NCBI GenBank assembly: GCA_937873305.1
Contig: CALMOM010000045.1
Location: forward strand, 17,675 to 55,853
DNA length: 38,179 nucleotides
Source of the DNA: an uncultured Terriglobus sp.
GTDB lineage: Bacteria > Acidobacteriota > Terriglobia > Terriglobales > Acidobacteriaceae
Direction: 5' to 3'
Part shown: one piece after another, positions 33,601 to 38,179 of the stretch
How the letters are laid out: every line of letters starts with the position of its first letter
How positions within the stretch are numbered: the stretch's first letter is position 1
The notes under the pieces: model-generated
Databases searched by the model: none
What the model saw: only the letters and a program-made list of their open reading frames with translations
What the model was told of the DNA's origin: nothing
Translations under genes and position numbers: made by a program

Positions 33601-33965
33601 ACGGTATCCGTGCCCGCGGCGGCGAGCGGCAGGTCGAGACCAATGGTTTGGCCGGTAGCGATGGTGATGCCATTGCGCTGGTACCCGGCGAAGCCGCTGT
33701 CTGTCACAGCCACGCTGTACTGGCCGGAGACGAGTTGTGTGAAGTCATACACCCCATCGCCCGTGCTAACAGTGGACTGCTGGATGCCCGTGGCGGTCTG
33801 CGTGAGCGTGACCTGCGCGCCGGGCACGCTGGCACCGGATGTATCGGTGACGCGGCCCTTGAGTTCACCGGCGATTTGTGCGTGGGCAAGGGCAGGCGAA
33901 AGCGTACAGGCGGCAAGTGCAAGCGCGGAAAGGCGCGGAAGTGGCTGCGAGAGCTTGAACGGCAT
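30606..33965 (-). CDS. Second Oar-type TonB-dependent receptor
   Basis: 1119 residues. A signal peptide (LSALALAACTLSPALAHAQ) precedes a carboxypeptidase-regulatory-like domain (ELKGRVTDTSGASVPGAQVT through GFAGYQRNGITIATG, about 33-105). The plug region is recognisable (EALPLNTRNFIQLAQLAPGV, AEFGRFNGGVVNVATRSGSN) and is followed by the barrel (for example YDNFGPRVGFAYSPDTKTV, SFDVAYVGSHVVHVG), ending VAQFALRFSR. It is shorter than the receptor at 12164 and not adjacent to glycosidase genes, so no substrate can be suggested. TonB/ExbBD genes are not in the window. It is 89 bases downstream of the small zinc-ribbon gene in the same direction. Confidence 0.92.
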   Translation of the reverse strand: MPFKLSQPLPRLSALALAACTLSPALAHAQIAGELKGRVTDTSGASVPGAQVTLTQTATGIQQSTVSTGDGVYDFTQLVSGQYSVAVTDSGFAGYQRNGITIATGQTIGLDLPLAAAGTDTVTVNADALFLQSQTSNIQTTIPGATIEALPLNTRNFIQLAQLAPGVSLPPGTLLPRINGGRPRTNEYLFDGISALQPEPGQVAFFPILDSIAEFTIESNNVPAEFGRFNGGVVNVATRSGSNEIHGSLFEYFRNEALNARNYFATTTARKPEYRRNLFGATLGAPILHDKLFFFGDYQGILQRIGVTRISTVPTVAERNGIFTGVSKIYNPNTTATVNGRLARAEFPNDTINIPLDPAAVALLARFPLPTSTGAANNYTRVANDDDHQQQFDTRVDGAVGLHDRAFSRYTYYHEVEQPATPLPDGSGVITGSVLGAGNVSGLTHITGQQIVLNETHTFSPSVVNDFRIGYTRRGNTQAGTTLPGTAGSSLNIPGIPTNAAFNNALPLFTLTGFAQLGQTASTFARYQTAVGEINDTIVWTRGAHSFKAGYDGRRYELNAIAPPNPTGSFAFTTTGTNTTTATGTAVSTGGNALASFLLGQVDTFSIDLQARTIRPRDYIHEFFVQDDWKALPNLVVNAGVRYTLHRPSTETHNQGAVFNLATQQLDYLGVNGNSRSARELHYDNFGPRVGFAYSPDTKTVIRSGFGIVFIDQSGITTPFTTPQYPFIQNVQQKTTDSYNAPFKLSNGPTVASIALTPNAGLGQSVYTATRKAGSGYVEQWNLAFQRAVTNNLSFDVAYVGSHVVHVGIPDSNFNSLTAAQLAQGSSLTTQVANPYYGQLPTSSSIGGKTVAAAQLLKPYPRFQNVSIYRNNTGTTNFNAIEAKVEQRLSHNLSLLLSYTHSKLIDDASSVFSSTVLSSPNTSSLVGADAYRPYLERDSSSGDIPNLLTLSTVYALPKFAGHGLATGVLGGWQVQGILTMQSGMPVTVTQSTNTNSFAGIATQRPMLIGGMSPTLAPSQRTPAHFFNTAAFSTTAQFQYGNASRNPVRGSAYRDGDVSFIKNTTLRGKTNLEFRAELFNVLNTPGFAQPSGAYGTTAFGSITSTVTDPRVAQFALRFSR

Positions 33966-34054
33966 GCTACGACTCTATGCGAGTCAAGCCGTATATCCAA
34001 GTGCAGGCGTGCGCCAGTTCAGTCTTCGTCAGCCACGGTGAAGCCCAGGAGCGG

Positions 34055-34285
34055 TCAGCTGTCCTTGCGATAGAGCATGTTGCGGATGGCATCGCGGCGG
34101 GCGGCATCCATCTCGCTCTTTTCCTTGCGTTCGTCGGCACCCATGCCGGACTTCTTCGCAGCCTCGGCCGCGGCGTCCTGCTCTTCCAGCGTGCAGTCCA
34201 GGCAGCGGTTGGCAAAACCGGGTTTGCCGGGCTTCAGTTCAAACTCTTCACCACACACGGCACAGGTCTTAATTGGGAAAGGCAT
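34055..34285 (-). CDS. Small zinc-ribbon protein, 76 residues
   Basis: MPFPIKTCAVCGEEFELKPG contains CxxC (Cys8, Cys11), and NRCLDC gives a second CxxC (Cys28, Cys31), so a four-cysteine zinc ribbon is likely. The remaining half is highly charged and helical (EEQDAAAEAAKKSGMGADER, DAARRDAIRNMLYRKDS). The longer open frame to 34609 is rejected because only this last part looks like protein. No strong ribosome site is visible before the ATG. It might bind nucleic acid or protein; the family is not recognised. Confidence 0.7.
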   Translation of the reverse strand: MPFPIKTCAVCGEEFELKPGKPGFANRCLDCTLEEQDAAAEAAKKSGMGADERKEKSEMDAARRDAIRNMLYRKDS

Positions 34286-34783
34286 AGTACGAACTCGATG
34301 ATAAATCCTGCGGGGAAGGCCCGCAGCGCGCAACACTGAAAGAGGGCGTCGGGTCAAAGCGGGAGCGACGCTCTGCACCTCCGCACCCAACTGTAGGAAG
34401 AACATAGCGCCATCCGGAGGCTCTGCCCCATGTACAACATCCTGCGCTACATCAGCCTCTTCCTGCTGTTGGCCTTGGCCACCGCAGCATAGCCGTGCAG
34501 ATGCACCCTTTGCAGGCGGGCGGCATGCCTTCCTGCTGGTGCACGCGAGAATGGCAAGCTGGTTGACCCGGGCGACAAGGTGAACAGGGCCGTGGGCGCG
34601 CCAGGCCATGCGCCTCCAGGACGACTCGGTGGATACTGCACGCGGACAACCTGCGGCCCATGGCTCCGAATGAGCTTTCCAGCTGACAGTGACCGATTGT
34701 TAAGCCCCATGCCGCTTGAGCAGAACGCGACGGCGTGCACGCGAGGGTCGTGGTCAGGCTATTCGCGTGCACAGATAGCTCTG
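34286..34783. other. Gap with one tiny ORF and possible gene debris
   Basis: The 498 bases between the zinc-ribbon gene and the Ig-repeat gene hold no full-length gene. A 20-codon ORF (34430-34492) has a ribosome site. After it, the plus-strand reading ENGKLVDPGDKVNRAVG (around 34550-34600) looks protein-like but is broken by frame changes, so this may be the remains of a secreted-protein gene. No RNA gene was recognised. Confidence 0.35.
34430..34492 (+). CDS. Possible 20-residue hydrophobic peptide or truncated signal peptide
   Basis: GGAGG lies nine bases before an ATG that opens MYNILRYISLFLLLALATAA and then a TAG. The peptide is a short hydrophobic helix with one positive residue, like a signal peptide or a small membrane peptide. 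Either a genuine small protein or the surviving start of a decayed gene; the sequence does not decide. Confidence 0.3.
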   Translation: MYNILRYISLFLLLALATAA

Positions 34784-37405
34784 TTAGTTGCCGCCAGTCT
34801 CCGTGAGTGTCAGGTCGCTGTTGTGGCTCAGCGCGCCGGAACTGGTGGTCAGCGACATGCCATACGTCAGCGTCTTCCAGCCGGAGCCGCAGCCTGACAC
34901 CCCACTCATGAGGACGGCCGCCGCCAGCAGCAGGAGCAGGAGCTGTCGCGCTCTGCGCCTGGACTGCAGGCTGACCGGCAGCACGAGCAGCGCCAGCAAC
35001 AACTTGCCGCCTGTCTTCAACCGCGAAATCTTCAGCAGGTCCGGTGGAACGCTCGGGCCGTCCGCCGTCTTGACGGTGAGGGTAACCGTGGTCGTCCCGC
35101 TGCCCGCCGCAACTGTCGCAGGTGCAAAAGTGACCGTGGACCCGGGCCGTGCGTTGGCCAGCGCCAGCGTGATGGCCGATGGCATGGCCGTGCCGCCCAG
35201 CGGCGCTAGCGTGAAAGTGTAGGTGGCCGCGTTGGAGTGCGGAATGGTGGTGGCCCCGGAGGCTAGGGTGAGCGTGTAGTCCATCACGTTCTCCACCACG
35301 CTTTGCGAGGCGGACGGGCCATAGTAGTTGTCGCCACTGTAGGCCGCCGTGACCGTGTGCTGACCGAAGAGCAGGGTCGAAAGCGAAAGCGTGGCAGAAC
35401 CGTTAACCAGCGGTGCCGTACCCAGCACCGTGGTGCCTTCGCTGAAGGTATAGGTGCCGGTCGGAACCGCATCGGAGACACCATCAGCGCGTGCTGTAAA
35501 CACCGCCGGATTCAGCAGGAAGACCGCCGGTGCTGCCTCTGTGAGCGTGGAGCTGGACACTACCTGCACGTATAGCGTGGTGGTCGCGCTCTGCGAGTCG
35601 AAGTTGGCATCGCCGCTGTAGACGGCGGTAATGGGGTGCGGCCCGTTGGTGTAAATCTTGGGCGCGGCGGTCGCCGTGCCATTGGTGAGTGGATAGCTCG
35701 TCGTTGTGCCGTCCACCGTGATGGCCACAGTGCCCGTGGGCGTGGGCGCATTGGTGCCGCCGCTGGCCGTGAACACGATGGCCGAAGCATGGCCCGTGTA
35801 CACCGGGTTGGGCTGGGCCACCACGCTGACCACGGCGGCGGGATACACCGTGACCGTGGTGGTGACGTAGCGCGAGTTGTAGTACGGGTCACCCGCGTAG
35901 CTCGCGGTGATGGTGTGCGTGCCCGCCGCCAATCCCGAGAGTGTCGTGGTGGCGGTGCCGGAGTGCACGACGACCGTGCCAAAGGTGTTGGTGCCTTCGC
36001 TGAACGTGACCGCGCCAGTGGGCGTGGGGTAGGTGGAACCAGCGGGCGTGGCCAGTGGTGCAGTCATGACCACGGCAGCGTTGAACTTTGCCGGGTTCGG
36101 CGCGCTGGTCAGCGTCATGTCCGGATCGACCTTGGTGATGGCGGCAAAGGTTGACAGGTCAAACAGGCTGAACTCCAGCACTTTTTCCTGCTGCGACAGC
36201 GTGCCGCTGGTGCACTCCGCTGGGAAGATGGTGCCATGGCTGCTGCTGACCGGGCTCACGTGGTACTCGTTGTATAGAACGCGCCCATAGGTCCTGCCGG
36301 TGCCCGCGCCCACCGGCGTGTCGAACGATGCCTGAATCGGCAGCTTATTGCTGTTCAGGTTGATCCACTGCTGAGCATTGGTGCCCAGGCTACCCAGCGA
36401 GGCGAACACGTTAGTGATGCTGAGTTGGCCCAGCGTGGTGGTGGCACCCAGATTCTGCAACCAGGCCGCCAACGTGGCACCGATGGTGAAGCTCTGGTCG
36501 ATGGTCGCTGGTCCGGCGGGAGCGGTGGCATTGTCCGCGGCCCAATTGAAGGTGTTGTTGGAAAGCGCCGTGTTGCCCTTGAGCCAGGCGTGGCTGTGGT
36601 GATTGATAAAGGCGCGGCCGCCATTGTTGACGAACGAGGCAAAGTTGGCCTGCGCTGCTGGGGTCGTCACGTTGGTCTGGTCGGCACTCTGGCAGGCGAA
36701 CAGCAGGAGGTCGAACGTGTTCAACTGCGCAGTGTCGTTCATCAGGGCGGCTTCACCCGGCGTGCTGCTGTTAATGGCAGAGCCGCCCAGGCCGGTGGTC
36801 GTGCCTGCGCGCACGCCGCCGCCCACGTACAGGTTGATACGGCCGCCATCGGTGAAATTGGTGAACTCTGCATCGTCCATGCCCACCTTGCGCAGTACGC
36901 ACTCCGTGGTTTCCACCGAGCCGGTTACGATGCCGATGTGTGGAATGTAACCCTCGCTCTTGTTCCTCGGAAAGCGCGCGAACTTGTCGCCGGCAGGGTC
37001 AGGCGGCACGTTGTCCTGGCAGGCCGTCACGCTGCGGATGACCAGCTGCCGCTGCCACTTGCCGCTCTGCACCACCAGCGGAATGGACGTGCCCGCGGGC
37101 GCGTCGGTCAGCGTGAAGCTGCCGTCGTAGGCGGTGGTGGTCTCGGTCAGCTGGTCGGTAGGGCGCAGGTCCACCGTGGTCACGCCGTCGGGAATCTTGA
37201 CGGCGCCGCTCGGGCCAGGCACGTACACCAGCACGTCGGGCAGCGGGTCCAGCCCGTTGGGCGAGTACACCACGCCGCTGATGGTCGTGGTGTTCCTGCC
37301 GTTGGCGCAGTTGGTAGGCGTGGCATACGTCTGCGCCATCGCCGGTAAGCCGAGCGACAGCAGGGCTACAGAGAGTGAACGGGCAAAACGGCGAAGCAGC
37401 GGCAT
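34784..37405 (-). CDS. Large secreted Ig-repeat (Big_3_5) protein
   Basis: 873 residues from the ATG at 37405 (a GTG at 37414 adds three). A signal peptide (LLRRFARSLSVALLSLGLPA, cleavage at MAQ) is followed by a carboxypeptidase-regulatory-like domain (about 40-120: ISGVVYSPNGLDPLPDVLVY, AYDGSFTLTDAPAG), then a glutamine-amidotransferase-like or binding region (about 180-410: FDLLLFACQSADQ, FASFVNNGGRAFINHHSHAW). Three Big_3_5 Ig-like repeats follow (about 435-525, 526-615, 616-708), each with a variant of HTITASYAGDPYY, then a beta domain (709-790). The end repeats the tail seen in the GDSL protein: hydrophobic segment, RRRAR (816-820), hydrophobic segment, VSGC (836-839, Cys839), 34-residue Thr/Ser-rich end. 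Likely cell-surface adhesin or scaffold; no enzymatic role seen. Confidence 0.75.
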   Translation of the reverse strand: MPLLRRFARSLSVALLSLGLPAMAQTYATPTNCANGRNTTTISGVVYSPNGLDPLPDVLVYVPGPSGAVKIPDGVTTVDLRPTDQLTETTTAYDGSFTLTDAPAGTSIPLVVQSGKWQRQLVIRSVTACQDNVPPDPAGDKFARFPRNKSEGYIPHIGIVTGSVETTECVLRKVGMDDAEFTNFTDGGRINLYVGGGVRAGTTTGLGGSAINSSTPGEAALMNDTAQLNTFDLLLFACQSADQTNVTTPAAQANFASFVNNGGRAFINHHSHAWLKGNTALSNNTFNWAADNATAPAGPATIDQSFTIGATLAAWLQNLGATTTLGQLSITNVFASLGSLGTNAQQWINLNSNKLPIQASFDTPVGAGTGRTYGRVLYNEYHVSPVSSSHGTIFPAECTSGTLSQQEKVLEFSLFDLSTFAAITKVDPDMTLTSAPNPAKFNAAVVMTAPLATPAGSTYPTPTGAVTFSEGTNTFGTVVVHSGTATTTLSGLAAGTHTITASYAGDPYYNSRYVTTTVTVYPAAVVSVVAQPNPVYTGHASAIVFTASGGTNAPTPTGTVAITVDGTTTSYPLTNGTATAAPKIYTNGPHPITAVYSGDANFDSQSATTTLYVQVVSSSTLTEAAPAVFLLNPAVFTARADGVSDAVPTGTYTFSEGTTVLGTAPLVNGSATLSLSTLLFGQHTVTAAYSGDNYYGPSASQSVVENVMDYTLTLASGATTIPHSNAATYTFTLAPLGGTAMPSAITLALANARPGSTVTFAPATVAAGSGTTTVTLTVKTADGPSVPPDLLKISRLKTGGKLLLALLVLPVSLQSRRRARQLLLLLLAAAVLMSGVSGCGSGWKTLTYGMSLTTSSGALSHNSDLTLTETGGN

Positions 37406-37648
37406 ACGCGGCACGACTCAGAAGATGAAATGTTCGACACGCCGCTCTACGGACGGAATGGCTTGTCAGCAGCATACTGCGGTACACCGTGCGACGGGAG
37501 GTGCGGCTTCGCCGATTACGCCACGGCATCGCAACAGCCAGGTCGTCACGTAAATCTTGTGTCAGCCGTCGGGCTCCGTACCTTGGCCGCATAACAGCGG
37601 TCGGGAGTTGTTGCCGGAGCGCAGCCTGTGCCGTGAGGAAGGCTCCAC

Positions 37649-37668
37649 GGGCGCAATTACGCGCGCCC
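37649..37668. other. Short GC hairpin between Ig-repeat and TIGR03435 genes
   Basis: GGGCGC (37649-37654) and GCGCCC (37663-37668) form a 6-bp stem with an 8-base loop, 13 bases downstream of the TIGR03435 stop on the minus strand. No U-run follows, so only a possible weak terminator. The rest of the 275-base gap (37406-37680) shows no other feature. Confidence 0.3.
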
Positions 37669-37680
37669 ACACGGGACGGC

Positions 37681-38179
37681 TCAGTTGTCTGAAGGCGCAG
37701 TCGCGGAGTCGATCACGTACGTTTCCACCGGTACCTTCGCGGAACGCAGGCGCAGTCCTAGCTGCTCCTGAACTGCGGTAAAGATCGAGATGTTGTCACC
37801 ATCCGCCGCTCCGGCAAGCTGCGCCCGCTCCGGCGTCCACTGCAGGCTGAAGCGGAAAGTGCCCGCCAGGGCGGTTTGGTTCACCACCGGATGATCCATG
37901 CTGCGCGACAGCCGCTTGGCAAACTGATCCATCGTCGTGTGCGACACCTTGACCGTGGCGCGGGTGTTGCTGCTCGAAGTATCCGTGGTGTACTCGCCCG
38001 TGTTGTCTGACTTCAGCTTGGTGCCGGCAGGCAGCTGTTCCAACACGTAGACCTGTGTAGGGCGCTGTTCCGTGTGCAGTTTCAGCTGAAAGCGGTCGGC
38101 CAGCAGTTGCACAAACATCCGGTCCAGCTCCGCATCGGTATCGACCGGGGTCTCCGACTTCGCCTCAATGTCGAACCGC
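37681..38179 (-). CDS. TIGR03435 family soil-associated protein, 5' end cut by window edge
   Basis: The frame is open to the right edge and so the N-terminus is missing; 165 residues are visible. Readable beyond the first internal Met is RFDIEAKSETPVDTDAELDR, followed by FVQLLADRFQLKLHTEQRPT. This matches the TIGR03435 pattern of LADRF.LKLH.E, then HPVVNQTALAGTFRFSLQWT and the terminal GLRLRSAKVPVETYVIDSAT. The family is abundant in Acidobacteria with unknown function; members usually have an N-terminal signal or TM segment, which would be outside this window. The stop at 37681 is followed by a gap before the Ig-repeat gene. Confidence 0.88.
   Translation of the reverse strand, partial: RFDIEAKSETPVDTDAELDRMFVQLLADRFQLKLHTEQRPTQVYVLEQLPAGTKLKSDNTGEYTTDTSSSNTRATVKVSHTTMDQFAKRLSRSMDHPVVNQTALAGTFRFSLQWTPERAQLAGAADGDNISIFTAVQEQLGLRLRSAKVPVETYVIDSATAPSDN

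Noticed and set aside
36425-37348. 307-codon ORF antisense to the Ig-repeat gene
   Set aside because: No recognisable domain and biased shadow composition.

Overview
The window looks like chromosomal DNA from a soil Acidobacteriota species of the Terriglobia type (Granulicella, Edaphobacter or Terriglobus relatives). This is inferred from family content: two large Oar-type TonB-dependent receptors with N-terminal carboxypeptidase-regulatory-like domains, a TIGR03435-type soil protein at the right edge, a winged-helix/PD40 membrane regulator, Ig-like (Big_3_5) repeat proteins and a high GC content. I see no tRNA, rRNA, CRISPR array, transposase or phage gene.

Left part (1-9.3 kb) is mostly housekeeping. 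On the minus strand, after a truncated YVTN beta-propeller gene and an inverted-repeat element (877-998), a compact cluster reads from 6522 down to 1057: receiver-like protein with a disordered basic N-terminus, MoaB, DnaG primase, a two-TM pore protein with a non-canonical selectivity filter, a histidine phosphatase and dUTPase. About 870 bp of gene-free, hairpin-rich DNA (6523-7394) separates it from the plus-strand group yceD - rpmF - plsX, whose first gene may be leaderless.

Middle part (9.6-25.9 kb) is a carbohydrate locus. A ToxR-like regulator (winged helix, one TM, periplasmic PD40 propeller) is divergent from an Oar-type receptor, which is followed by a GH27 alpha-galactosidase, a GH28 protein and a quinoprotein-like propeller. 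Converging on these from the right are a GH2 beta-galactosidase-like enzyme and a second GH28 paralogue. The enzyme set fits galactose-bearing pectin (rhamnogalacturonan or galactan side chains). The two GH28 genes form a divergent-sequence inverted duplication around the propeller and GH2 genes.

Right part (26-38.2 kb) is envelope and secreted functions: an ECF sigma factor, a membrane anti-sigma-like protein and a mini secretin-like protein in overlapping reading frames; a GDSL esterase with an Ig-like domain; a cysteine-poor thioredoxin-fold protein; a second Oar-type receptor; a small zinc-ribbon protein; a large Ig-repeat surface protein; and a truncated TIGR03435 protein. The esterase and the Ig-repeat protein share an odd C-terminal tail (hydrophobic segment, RRRAR, hydrophobic segment, VSGC lipobox-like motif, short beta-rich end), which is the most intriguing possible undescribed system here. 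Other candidates are the altered channel filter, the structured intergenic region, the mini-secretin operon and the GH28 pair lacking the usual GHG motif.
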